Below are positions 49,801-59,830 of a stretch of DNA of 64,000 nt, piece by piece (position 1 is the stretch's first letter; each line of letters opens with the position of its first letter). The notes beneath the pieces are model-generated. The model saw only the letters and a list, made by a program, of their open reading frames with translations, ran no database searches and was not told the DNA's origin. The position numbers were made by a program, and so were the translations under genes. This stretch comes from Homalodisca vitripennis (taxonomy: Eukaryota > Arthropoda > Insecta > Hemiptera > Cicadellidae), in the NCBI RefSeq assembly GCF_021130785.1, contig NW_025777562.1, positions 17,688-81,687 on the forward strand, in the 5' to 3' direction.

Positions 49801-50605
49801 CAAAAGCTGCAGTTAGGCTAGTTATTACATTATAATGGCCTTCGTGATACAACAAGTTAATTTTGTATAAAGCATCATCGTTACTACCTGAAAAATACAC
49901 ATCTCGACCCTTATTATCGTAATTATAAACTGTAATATTATACTTTTTTAGGTGGTCTTGAAATTTTGAAAGTTCGGGGGTCCCAGCTCCCTGTTCTGAA
50001 ATTTGGACACCGGCTTTAGTCATCAGTTTTCGGGCTCTAAAAGTTTGTCGCTTACCCATGTCCTGCCTTATTGCTTTGAACTGAGGATCTTTTTTGGCAT
50101 AGGCTTTTGCTACCACTATAGCTCGGGGCAGACACAGACTATCGCTATTCTTAATAACTACGATACCTTTACGTGCTTTACATTCTTCTTGAAAATTATT
50201 GTACAAACCTGGTCTTCTGAGGCCACCACTACCTACTGGAATATTGGTGCGGGTGCACTTAACTCTAAATGTGTCCATGGACTTAATCGAATCCGAATTA
50301 CTTTGGATAAGTTTTCCAAATATATCCCAAATTATATCCCCGTGAACTTGATTTGCAGGTCTATAAGCGATATATCCGGAATCTTTGGTCCTAAAATTCA
50401 GAGAATCTAAAGTGAAGCCTAGGTAGTCATATTCGGTAGTACCGGCTTTCGCCTTTTCGACAATACTCCCAAAACCCTTTTTAATCCAATCAAGTTCGGA
50501 CACTCCTTTGGGTACTGGGTTAAACTTGAAAACTGTTTCTGACCCATATGTTCTAAACCTTCTACAGTAGGTTTCACCGGTATGCAAAACTTTTACGGGC
50601 TCCAT
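46859..50605 (-). CDS. Protein-primed-type family B DNA polymerase (right copy)
   Basis: An intact 1248-codon frame on the minus strand whose translation equals that of the left copy. It therefore has all exonuclease motifs (D395/E397, N469/D474, Y596/D600), polymerase motifs A, B and C (D818, 1003-1011, D1101/D1103), the KTY motif and the Cys-rich region. At least one silent difference exists: the Phe codon before QEEC is TTT here and TTC in the left copy. The two polymerase genes start near the outer thirds of the arms and are transcribed towards each other. The same promoter motifs precede it (NRF-1-like palindrome at 50731-50744; Inr/DPE modules near 51236 and 51497). Either copy could supply the protein. 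Confidence 0.95.
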   Translation of the reverse strand: MEPVKVLHTGETYCRRFRTYGSETVFKFNPVPKGVSELDWIKKGFGSIVEKAKAGTTEYDYLGFTLDSLNFRTKDSGYIAYRPANQVHGDIIWDIFGKLIQSNSDSIKSMDTFRVKCTRTNIPVGSGGLRRPGLYNNFQEECKARKGIVVIKNSDSLCLPRAIVVAKAYAKKDPQFKAIRQDMGKRQTFRARKLMTKAGVQISEQGAGTPELSKFQDHLKKYNITVYNYDNKGRDVYFSGSNDDALYKINLLYHEGHYNVITSLTAAFACHFFCEACHVPYDHKAEHRCSNICPACQTLSPPCKEEHGGILCPDCNMTMKNQNCFAAHKSERCKAVKKCLQCQRLVFLNNRKSKHVCGEVFCKICNEFMPPNHQCYMRVDTNKPKTKDFLFIFFDLETRQDEILTEESRVHKVNLCVSQQFCWKCINGKSCEMCKDRTKIFDSDPVNQFMNYVMEERKKFKNVCVMAHNGQGFDFQFLLKYVLEQTKFTPELIMRGTKVILMELDNVRFIDSLNYFPMALSALPKAFDLPPEKKKGYFPHLFNTLANQNYVGPIPPKEYYCPESMFEKTYKDFENWHNDQLNQNVVFDFQKELVEYCISDVEILAQACIKFRNMFLKECNVDPFMEAVTIASACNLVFRRNFLKPNTIGLVPKNGYRMVDNQSPIALQWLSWEEEQRSVRIQHAGRDREVKIEGLKVDGFDGERIYEFQGCYFHGCPKCFPFNREEPLKEDPSDSLHLRFERTKAKMARLRASDYEVIEMWECKFNHLKKEQQLDYLNFLPILSTLPLNPRDAFFGGRTGNAKSYHKCEDGETIQYVDVCSLYPFVNKFSPYVLSHPKIYVGDKECRERGMEAEGLMKCKVLPPLNLYHPVLPARMNNKLMFVLCRTCGLEMLNTDCNHNIEERALTGTWTMQEMRKAVEKGYTILEMYELWEYEVVTYEDGGLFTDFINKFLKIKQEASGYPSWCLTEEDKAKYVQNYYEHEGVRLDPFKIEKNGGLRSLAKLMLNSFWGKFGQRENQTKTSIIRDPFEYFQLLSNPEIDVNTTQIINDTVLIVNWQHIEEAAEALRTVNVVVAAFTTSHARLKLYEHLEKLGRQVLYYDTDSVLYVHRESMHKVPTGDYLGEMTDELADYGPGSYIVEFVSGGPKTYAYLVWSTNKNALVEVCKIKGLTLNLKTSEKLNFETLKTLVLSNSFDSVDIEENRIRRTKDKDIVTVKETKSFKITGPKRRLEGPYDTVPFGFKKQKLTL

Positions 50606-50685
50606 GTTGTATGTAATTAGCTCTAAAATAATACAGCAAGCAGCTTTGATACAAGCTTTTGGAATGGGTGTTGACTGTTCAACGT

Positions 50686-50744
50686 CACGTCTAAGAATGA
50701 CAGCGTTACGTGCTTAAATAAGTGTAGCAGCTGCGCATGCGCAG
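50686..50744 (-). promoter_or_regulatory. NRF-1-like palindrome and proximal Inr/DPE-like module, right PolB
   Basis: CTGCGCATGCGCAG at 50731-50744 mirrors the left copy. One substitution lies between it and the gene (TACGTGCTTAA here, TACGCGCTTAA in the mirrored left arm), in the spacer after the initiator-like sequence. Confidence 0.5.
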
Positions 50745-51203
50745 TAAACTTTTTTACAGTACACTGTGGTATGATGTAATAACCGAAATAAATTACACAA
50801 AACTTGATTATAAATACGACACATAAATAAATGAACGAAATCTATGTTGAGTTTGTCACTACGATACAAACACAGTAACACAACGAATCAACTTGTTCAC
50901 TTTCAGAAAAACACAATAACACTGTATTAGATTTAAAGAAGCAATAGTATAAACACTTTAAGAACACACACAGTGTAAAGGAGTTTAATGTCTGTGATCG
51001 CTAAATAAAGTACAAGCACTTAATAAACTGAAAATGTAATAAAACTCCTATAAGCTAATTTACTTTTATAAAATTACTATGATAGTAAAAAAAAGCACTT
51101 AATAAATATAAAGCACACTAACACCACTGACTCACTCTAAGAAAGCGTCAATATAGCATTTAAAATTCAACCACTCGATAACACTGAGCAGAGCACTCAA
51201 CAC

Positions 51204-51598
51204 ACGTCCTGCCTCTTTGACGTCCACTGAAAAACTGACGAGAGAGAAGAATGTTGCCGCTATTATAGGGAGCCGACCAATGAGAGCTCTGGGACCACTT
51301 CAATAGGTTGAGATTCCATTGCAACAGTAATATATTAAAAATAATATCTGGGTAACTAGGTAGGTAAGCAATGTCTTATTTATTTTATATTAGTAATTAG
51401 CGAGGTTTTCTTGTCTTGATAATTTTACACAATGTTGTGCAATATCAAGGAACAGAGCGACATAGGTCTTACCTCTTTGACGTCCACCTCCAGACTGACG
51501 AGACAGGGAAATCTCTGCCGACTGTGTAGAACACCGACCAATCAGAGTGCTTGGCGGCTATTTTAGACCAATCAGAGACGCGTTTATTCCGACCAATG
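51204..51598 (-). promoter_or_regulatory. Duplicated CCAAT/Inr/DPE promoter modules, right PolB
   Basis: Mirror of 36688-37082. On the minus strand, initiators lie at about 51497 and 51236, each with a DPE at +28 and a CCAAT box (here read as CCAAT on the plus strand) about 45 bp upstream. No difference from the left copy was noticed in the motifs. Confidence 0.65.
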
Positions 51599-53074
51599 AG
51601 GTCTCTTAAAATTGCGGTTGCAGCTGTACCGTTACTCGTCTGGGTTTTTACAGGTAACCGCAAACCTCAATCATCGCTTCCGGTATGATTAACTAAATTC
51701 AAAGTATACGAAGCGGTATACGTTTTTGAAAATAGACTATAAGTAAGTAAGTTAAAGCTCTTTACATCACACTCGGGAGAGAAATTAAAACTTATTACAT
51801 ACCGAATGCAGTACCTATGTATTATTCCGGCTGTATTCAGGATGGCAGATATCCCGTGCTGTACTGAAGATTTTATAATAGTTATTAGTTTTAATATTGT
51901 TGTAGAAAATGAATTATCAGAGTCCGAGGATACAGGTAACCGCAAACCGCAAACTGTCCGTTACGAGCAGTGTCATGAGCCGGTGCAATGGGTAAGTCCC
52001 TGTGGTCGAGATTTCATAAAGTGCTAGTATAGATTATAATATAAACATTAGTATAACGCGGTCTCGAGACGATTGGACTAATACCTCTGTATGCGTCTCT
52101 TTATAAATAAATTAAAGTAAGGGAACAGCTAGGAAACCAGAGTGAGGTATAATGGGTCTTTAGATGTCCAAGTATAAGCGACATATATAATTACACACGG
52201 TAAAGCTTAAATTGTATGGGATGGTACTCCGTATTAAGCTACGCTCGCTTGATATTATGAAAATGAGAGCCTGGTCGTTAGAAAGTGATGGTGGATTTAA
52301 TGTGGTAAAAAGTTGGAGTGCCGTAAAGGGAGGCGTGGGTTAAGTGAAAACAAAATACTTGATTAATATGGAAACTAAATGTCTAAGCAGTAGTTGAAAT
52401 AAATGTATGGTGCTTTGTTAATAATGAAATACGGTTCTTTTAATTACCGGTTAAGTCTGCTTGAGAGTTGGGTCCCGGAATGAAGTGATAGACATCCAAG
52501 TGAAAGGTAACAGAAATTAGGGTCCCGTGATGGGTTGCGTGGGATAAGAGTATATGAAGTACTTCGTAGACATTAGGTGTCCAGGTATTGAAACATATGC
52601 ACGGGCATTGATCGGCAAATAGTAGTCGCTCAGAAGGTACGCCTCGTGTTATAAGCTGTTAGCTTGAGACTAGGACCTCGGGATGAGAATATCCTGTTGG
52701 GAAAGTACTCGGTAAATATTAGCATTACACTTTCAGGTAATGTATGAATATTTGTCAGTAAAATGAGAGTGCCGTGTTAGGCCTGGTTTTTTTTTTAATG
52801 GGGACCTCAGTATGTTAGAAATTGAACGAAATGCAAGTTTGAATCCTACGAAGGTAAGGCTAACTAAGATTGTGCGATATGCTCGGTAAATACTCGTATA
52901 TGGAGATTAATACGGTAAAGGTGTTAACTATATGTGTGGGAACCAGTACAGGGTATTAATGGTGGGAAGACAATTTTCGAATGTGACGCTACGCGTAGTG
53001 AGTGTGGAGTCGTGGAGTATGTGTAAGGGCTAAGAGACGTGGTGTACGACATATTATATGGATGCCTGTTGGAC
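51599..53074. other. Non-coding spacer of right arm
   Basis: Mirror of 35211-36687, with a few substitutions (for example CTGGTCGTTAG near 52270, where the left arm has CTGGCCGTTAG in mirror, and GGATGCC flank at about 53060). No gene was seen. Confidence 0.6.
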
Positions 53075-54150
53075 TTTGTGGATACTAGTCGGTAATGTGT
53101 AGGTGGTCTAAATTGGGTATGGGTGATACCCCTGGGTAGGAGTACGGGAGGCAGTTGGAAAGTGTTGTTGTCCCGTCAGTGTGAGGGTGAGGGCCTGAAG
53201 ACGCTAGGGTACACGAGAGAGATGGGAGGCTATAGGCGCATACACGCCTAAAGGTCAGGGATTTAGAAATCATAGTATGTGCAATATCCGTGGTTAAGAG
53301 CCTAGGTATGGGAGACAATAGGAAAGTGTGAAGCCTCTGCAGGATCCGTTAGAAAAGTAGGTCTTAGCATGTCCAGGAGACGGGCTATTGCAGGCCTATG
53401 TGGTACATTGGACTGTACATTGGTCAAAATCTGGGTATAGGCTTTATGCCTGACTAGGAGTGGAAAGTGTGGGGCCTCGGCAGGGTGCGGATGAGGGCCG
53501 AAGACGCTTGGGTACACGAGAGAGGTGGGAGGCTGTAGGCGTATACACACGTAAAGGTCAGGGAGTTAGAAATCATAGTATGTGCAATATCCGTGGTTAA
53601 GAGCCGAGGTATGAGAGGTAATAGGATAGTGTGAGGTTTCTGTAGGGACCATTAGAAATACAGGTGTGCAGGTCCAGGAGACGGGCGATTGCAGGCCTAT
53701 GTGGTACATTGGACTGTAAAATGGTCAAAATCCGGGTATGAGCGATACGCTCGGGTAGGAGTACTGGAGGCAATCGAAAAGTGTAGGGTCTCAGCAGGGT
53801 GAAAGCGCACGGTTAAAATTTTGTATGTCGACATTCAGGATAAGAGGTAGGCGGTCAGAGTACCGATTTGGGTATAAGTTGGAACCCTGTGAGGGACTGT
53901 TCAGGTGTGGGTCTGTAAGAGACGGGGGGTTATAGATGGGCGGCTAGGTCCTGGAGTGGAGTGTTATAAATAACAGTGTGGGCAATATATGTGGTTAAGA
54001 GCCCTAAGTATTGGAGGCATTTGAAATGTTTGGGCAGAGGCCGTTAGAAATGTGGGTGCGGTTTTTCATGCACTCCGGTACTCGAAAAGATGGGTGACGG
54101 AATATGTCGTGCATGGCCGGTAAAGGTTAGGCGGTCAAAATCCGGGTATG
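53075..54150 (-). repeat. Subterminal diverged tandem repeats, right arm
   Basis: Mirror of 34131-35210, but with most of the differences between arms. Near 53400-53440 the unit reads (in mirror) GACCAATGTACAGTCCAATG where the left arm has GATCATCTACATTTTACCGA. A 2-bp AC insertion and two substitutions lie near 53660-53710. The replaced tract resembles the neighbouring repeat unit, which suggests exchange between units. Confidence 0.8.
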
Positions 54151-54398
54151 GGCGTTACGCCAGGCTCCGAGTACGGGGGTAGTAGGATAGTGTTGGACTC
54201 CGGTAGGAGCCATCAGATACGCGGGTGCGGGTGTTAAGACTCTCAGGTACTCAAAAAGGTGAGTGTCAATAGGCTTCGACACGGGACCTGTGGACGGGTG
54301 GTTAAGCAGTACAGAAAGTCAGAGGTGTGTGACAAACAGGAAGTCTAGGTTGAGATAAGTCGTCGGAAAACAGGAAGTCTGTGGTTAGGAAACACCGA

Positions 54399-54478
54399 AA
54401 TGTATCTCCCATAAGAGACAATGCTAAAATATCGCCATAAGAGCCCATGTTAAAATAACTCCATAAGAGCCCATGTTA
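54399..54478 (-). repeat. Terminal 26-bp tandem repeat, right tip
   Basis: Exact mirror of the three-unit array at 33803-33882, ending 24 bp from the right tip. Confidence 0.85.
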
Positions 54479-54502
54479 CGGCCATATCCGCGGGAGGTCT
54501 AC

Positions 54503-56918
54503 CTAAATGCCATTGTAGGAAATGTTACCACCATACAATTTATACTCTCATGTCTATGTAGAAATATTAAGCTTGATCATAAATTTAAAGTCTGCAGATA
54601 ATCTTTGTCTGGAGTTTTGCTCAATGGAAACATATTTGCTAATGCTCTGCCACATTCAATGGAGTAATGTGCACCATCATCTATCTTAGTGTCGTTATTA
54701 TATGAATGAAGCTTTATGTAAAATGTCAAGTCTATTAGGTTTTTTAGGTTCGTTTTCGAGGTATTGTGCAGTTAGACAGACAAATGGAAATTAAGTTTTC
54801 CCGCCCTACGAGTAGAACCAAGGTGTTAGACTGGAAAACTATTTTGTTCAGAAGTTCTAGTTACCGAAATAACCTTTGTGGATCCATACCATCTACAAAA
54901 GTTTTTGACTGGAGCACCTACGAATGATTTCTTCCTTCCGACCCTCAAAATAATTCAGTAAAGTTATTCAAACTGAACGCCGAATAATAAGGATGCTAAC
55001 AAAAAATGGTGAGTTCATACGCTGAAATAGCCAAGATAGACAATTTGGGGACTACGTGATCGTACAATACTCTGCGTAGATCACAGAATAAGTGGAGGAT
55101 TTGCCAATATAGTACCACCATGGTAAATGTTAAAAGGTGACATGCTGCTGTTAAGTGAATGTCTTTGGCTGGCACGTTGCTGAGACACACCAAGGACCAA
55201 AGGTGAAATACATAAAACTTTTGTAAATCTACATCTACTAGACGCATTAGAAAGTCGATAAACGATTTAAATTACTCCCCAAGTTCTAAGGGCAGTTTTA
55301 GTGATAAACCTTTCTTATGTCCACAAGACATTGTTTTATCAGTTTATGCCTAAGTATGCTGTTAAACATATTTAGATGTTAAACATGAAGTGCAAATAAT
55401 TAGACTCTATATTTAAAATGCGTTGCCTGCACTCCAAACTTTGGCACTTATACAAGTAGATAGAGAGTATGTCAATGTACCCTAGGGAGGTTTTTAGTTA
55501 GCTATCAAAGGGTGTGTGAGAGCGAGAACTTGGTCTCACAAGCTACGCTTAACCTTTAGCTCTACAAGGGGTGCTGGGGTCGAACATATAAATTGTTTTG
55601 TATATTATACTTTCTACTGGTTTATTACAAACTCTCTTAAAGAGTTACCGGGTGTCTTTTTTTCTGCATTATATTTGTCAGTTGAAGGCTTTAGTGTGAA
55701 CCATTTCAAAACTCCATAAGCAGATGCTTATAAATTAACATTTAATTATAGCGTGTTGTTTTTGTTACATTTAGAGACAAACTTTTCTTGCAGTTATGAG
55801 TGTTAGAAAAGGGAAATATTATATTATATACAATAATAAACCGTTATAACACTTAAGTAAGTAAGGGAGTGAAATAATTATAAAATATATATATATATAT
55901 AAATAAAATAATCTCAGATCTGTGTATATATTTCCTGTATAAATTACAATGGCGAAACGAAATAAATACACTTTTATAGATTTTATAATTAGTGGAATAA
56001 GTAAATGTCAAACATTGGCATTGGAAATATAATTCGCTCATACCAGAAATAGCCGCGGATAACTGTTAATACTTAATCAAAATTAAAGCCCAGTCTAGGG
56101 TTGCAACGATTTGTCTCGTACTGCAGTTGGGAATATTAGTTGGTTATGTACTTACCATTTCGGTAGGTCGGAAAATGGTAAATCTAAATTCATAAAACAA
56201 ATAAAGGCTTTTTAAGATTATCTTACCATATGAACGCCCCAGTGCATTTCCTCAACGGTCCCTATGCCTCCTAAACTATAAATAACTCCTTTGCAGGGGC
56301 AAATATTAAATTATAAATTTCAAACAGCAGCTCCAGCACGAATTAAGGTACCAATGTTTACTTCTTTCTTGTAAACTTTATGAAAAACATGTTGAGAAAC
56401 AACTGGATTAGTAAAATACCAAGCTAAAGAATAAAAACAAGACGTTTGTTGCAAGAACCTTCATTATGATGTGACCCTGTAAAACCTCGCAAGAGGTAGC
56501 GTGTAAAAGGGTGAAATATGAGCCAATAACATTGTTACACTCGGCTTTCATAACAGTGACCTAAGGCCGCCTTGTCTCAGTGTTTCCTCCCTCACTTTCA
56601 TATTTTCGTATTCTTTAACAAACCATACTGACCTGTTGAAATGTATTAAGATGTTTCTATTTATGTAAGTGTATTATTACGCTGGTATTAAAATTAAATG
56701 TTTACGCTTAATTAAAGTCTATCAAATAATAAAAATGTTTGGAACAGATAATGAGTACAAATTATAAGGTGATTCCAATAAATACATTTTTCTAATAACT
56801 AAAACCATGTTTTTTATTATACCAATGTATGCTTATTTTTAAACGCTTAACTGAACTGTTTCCACTTTTTAATACTTATATTACCCAAAAAATTAAAATA
56901 GACAAATATTAAAATGTG
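54503..56918. other. Non-coding stretch right of the palindrome
   Basis: The sequence changes sharply at 54503 and does not resemble the left flank. No gene was recognised. The frame at 54996-55247 on the minus strand shows no domain. A short (AT)n run lies at about 55886-55900. Confidence 0.55.
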
Positions 56919-57724
56919 TGTACCATAGTTGTAATTATTTATGCTGAATCGCGGTAGGAAGTAGGCTCTTTGTTAACTAGACGCGGTGCGTTGACAATGT
57001 TTGTTGGTTCGAGACAAGATATCAGCTGATCGAGATGACTACGGTGATACGTTTCCGAGCCGGTTCCCGGAGAGAGAGGGGACCAGTCCTTGAAGCCACA
57101 ACGACAAGGTGCAGACGTCGAGTAGAGAAGCGGTGTTTCTTCCTCTAATCCTATAGTTTGGGATCTAGAGTAATTCTTTTAATGGGGTTTAAATTCAAAT
57201 CAAGTTTTTAATTTTCTTTAGTGCGTTTTTAGTTTCCTATCAGCCTCCATAGTCTTTCAAAGTAGTAAGTTCCCGTACCAGCGTTTAGTTAATATCTTTT
57301 TATTTTTATACTGTTGTGATTAAATTTGTAAAATTTCCCATATTACAGAGTCTGAGTATTAATTCAATTTTTTTGAAGTATTGTGAATAAAATTTTGGTC
57401 GTAAAGTCAATATCAAGTTTTGTGTTATATTGATTTTTGAATATTGTGAGAAGAGAACTTTTTATTTTATTTTTGTTAATTTAAACCGTTTTTGAGAGAT
57501 GTATACATTTTTAGTTTTCATTTTAATTTTAATTCTTTTTTTGATCAGACTCTTGATCGATTGTGAGGAATTTTTGAAGAAAATCAAATCTAAAGTTTGT
57601 AAACTTTGTTAAAATTTTGGTGAACTCTAATTCGGAATAAATCAAGTATTTCCGAAAAGTTGTTTTGATTTATAAAGTATTAGCTACAAATTAATATAAA
57701 TATATGTGCTATAATAACGGTACA
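56919..57724 (+). repeat. 5' LTR
   Basis: Begins TGTACCATAG and ends ACGGTACA, giving perfect 6-bp inverted termini (TGTACC/GGTACA). It is nearly identical to 59831-60641. Most differences are single-base gains or losses in homopolymer runs. Confidence 0.9.
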
Positions 57725-57761
57725 TAAATTTGCGCCAAACTGCTATTTTCTTTTGAGCATA

Positions 57762-57882
57762 AACTTGTACAACAGGTTACTTACAGGAAAGAACTTGTAC
57801 TGTAAACTTGCATAAACTTGTCGGATTCCTGCAAGTGTGTTATAACTTGTATAAGAACTTGTGTAAGACTTGTATAAACTTG
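57762..57882 (+). repeat. Clustered AACTTG repeats
   Basis: Seven AACTTG and one GACTTG, often followed by TATAA or CATAA, lie within about 120 bp just inside the 5' LTR. This resembles a leader repeat. Its role is unknown. Confidence 0.7.
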
Positions 57883-57999
57883 AAAAGTGTGTATAAACCT
57901 GCATAATTTTGTGTAGTGTGTAAAAACTTAGGACTTAGAACAGTTTTGTGATTTTAGAATATTTGATTTATTGTTAAGTAAAATTATTTTAAAAATAAA

Positions 58000-58104
58000 A
58001 TGGAGCTAGCGCATGTGGATCTGTTGCTCAAAAAGGAAATTATATTTGAAATAAAATTTTTAGGGACGGAAATGCTTTTGAAAACGACACCGTCAAAATC
58101 ATAG
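58000..58104 (+). pseudogene. gag: Gag-like N-terminal remnant
   Basis: A 34-residue frame starts MELAHVDLLLKKEIIFEIKF and soon ends at a stop. The pattern of a short leader followed by LLKKEI.FEIK resembles the beginning of Gag in insect Gypsy elements. The place, a few hundred bases after the 5' LTR, fits. The rest of Gag and all of Pol are missing. The match is short, so the identification is tentative. Confidence 0.4.
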
Positions 58105-58343
58105 AAAAATGTCGAGGTTCCCTTTGAAGTTAAATATAAGGGCCAGTGCTAGTAACCGGAAAGGGTGTATAAAATAATTATAGTTATAGTAGAAAAGGTC
58201 AAGAACAATGAGGGCAGGAGATAGGAATATTGTGAGTGCTTCCTGTGTAAATGTAAAAAGGTCCGGATGTGCCTAAGCCACAATAACCCTGCCCCTTGTA
58301 AAAGTATTTGTTTGTAAAAGTCCGTATCATAAAGTATTATTAC

Positions 58344-58414
58344 AAGTGAACCTGATAAGTGAAAGCGAAGTGAACCCTGATAAGTGAAAAACAAAGTGAG
58401 CCTGATAAGTGAAA
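58344..58414 (+). repeat. Three-copy short tandem repeat in LTR element interior
   Basis: The units AAGTGARCC(C)TGATAAGTGA start at 58344, 58368 and 58394. Confidence 0.8.
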
Positions 58415-59051
58415 GTATTTATGACTTGATAGTAAAGAAAGGGACTGCTGGGCAATATGATTGAACACACTGATATTAAATGCTTATCGGAAATAATAAG
58501 GAAATTATCGATCTTGGTTAAATGTGTTTTTGGTTTTAAAATAAAGATAGCTTTTTTTTAGAAGGTGCATATTTCTAAATTAAAATTTAAATACTAAATG
58601 TGAAATTTGAGAACTCAATAAACATTAGCCCCCCCGCACAGGTCAGTATGTTTTATTTTCAGGAAAATTATATTGTCGAAAAGGAATTAGAAGATGGGTC
58701 TAAAAACAATAAAATGACAATATAATTGATTTCTGAATTAACCTCAATTATTGATTATATATTTATGTATTAATTTGGCCCAAAACATAAAACAAGTTAA
58801 GTATGAGAGTCCAGTAGTTTATTATAATAGTAAAAATAAATAATGGAATATAAAAGGGTGATGTGACGACGTTTTTATTTCAGCAAATTGTATGGCTAAA
58901 CAATGAGAAGTCGTGATATAAAATGCCAGTGTAAGTGTGTGATAGGAGTTGTTGTAGTAAAACCATGTAATTTTCAGAGACAATGAATTGGCATTAATGG
59001 TGTACGAAGTTAATACACAGATGTATTCTGATGTATTATTATATAATTTTT

Positions 59052-59219
59052 CCCTGTTTCCTTCAAATGTCGAAGGACAGGGTAATTTTGGTAATGTTGT
59101 GGTATTGTTGTCCCCTGTTCCTTCCAATAGAGAAGGGACCAGGGTAATATTTTGGTATGCAATGAGTTGTATTGATAGTGATATTTCTTCCCTGTTCCTT
59201 CAAATGTCGAAGGACAGGG
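59052..59219 (+). repeat. Three related hairpins in LTR element interior
   Basis: 59052-59082 and 59190-59219 read CCCTG.TTCCTTC, loop AAATGTC, GAAGGACAGGG. 59112-59144 is a diverged version with loop CAATA. Each folds back on itself with an 11-12 bp stem. Confidence 0.75.
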
Positions 59220-59830
59220 TTAATATTGATTTTAATCACAATATGAGGTTTTATTGTGTGTAAACAATTTATTATTGTGCCATTGTAAATCCCTGTAAAT
59301 TGAGTGTATTGTAAATTAAACAACATCTGGTAACGGTTTACATTCGTGACACTGGCGCAGGCGTACAATAAGAACACACCGTGAAAGACTGACAGCCATA
59401 CAATTATACGGAGGGAATATTTTGTAAAAAGGAATGTCCTCCAAGAGCTCAATGCCTCGCGGGGGCTGGAAATTGTTATTAGATTGGAGGAGCAGGTAGC
59501 AGTTCTATTAGTGAATCACAGCCAGCCAACCACCAGATCAACGAGGGCGCCGCACTACACCGGCCGCATGGTCATTGGAGAAGCTACCAGCATCGACTCC
59601 TCACTTACCACATCCCTCCGCGATGGCTACCTCGGGACCCATACTGGTCATCGGGCAACCCCTACCACATCATCCCTCGGACTACACATCACGGCCTCCA
59701 CGTAGTGATAAGTACAAAGATTGTTATTTAAAAGTGTGAGTGTGGAGGGGAAATTATTGTACTTAGTCCGGGATGAGTGTTTTAACGGTTTAGGTTCCTA
59801 CCGTGATTTCAGCTTCGGGTTAGGGAAATA

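Larger units (their letters stand above)
33779..54502. mobile_element. 20.7 kb palindromic element carrying two inverted copies of a family B DNA polymerase gene
   Basis: Positions x and 88281-88286 minus x are reverse complements from the outer tips (GTAGACCTCCCGCGG at 33779, mirrored at 54502) to a stem-loop at 44,101-44,183. Each arm is about 10.36 kb. The flanks outside both tips are unrelated to each other. The arms are not identical: substitutions, 2-bp indels (43599 region; 34612 region) and a replaced tract near 34858-34882 were seen. Each arm encodes an intact PolB and a small protein related to its N-terminus. The total size and the PolB recall Polinton/Maverick or adintovirus-type elements. 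However, integrase, packaging ATPase, protease and capsid genes were not seen, and the coding content is fully mirrored. I found no convincing 4-6 bp target site duplication next to the tips. Whether it moves as a 20.7 kb unit is inferred. Confidence 0.85.

Noticed and set aside
46926..50410. Several plus-strand frames of 70-135 codons opposite the right PolB (and mirrored frames opposite the left PolB)
   Set aside because: They are antisense shadows of the PolB reading frame, with no independent motifs.
33779..54502. Assignment as a complete Polinton/Maverick
   Set aside because: Only PolB fits. No integrase, ATPase, protease, major or minor capsid frame was found, and the content is a mirrored duplicate.
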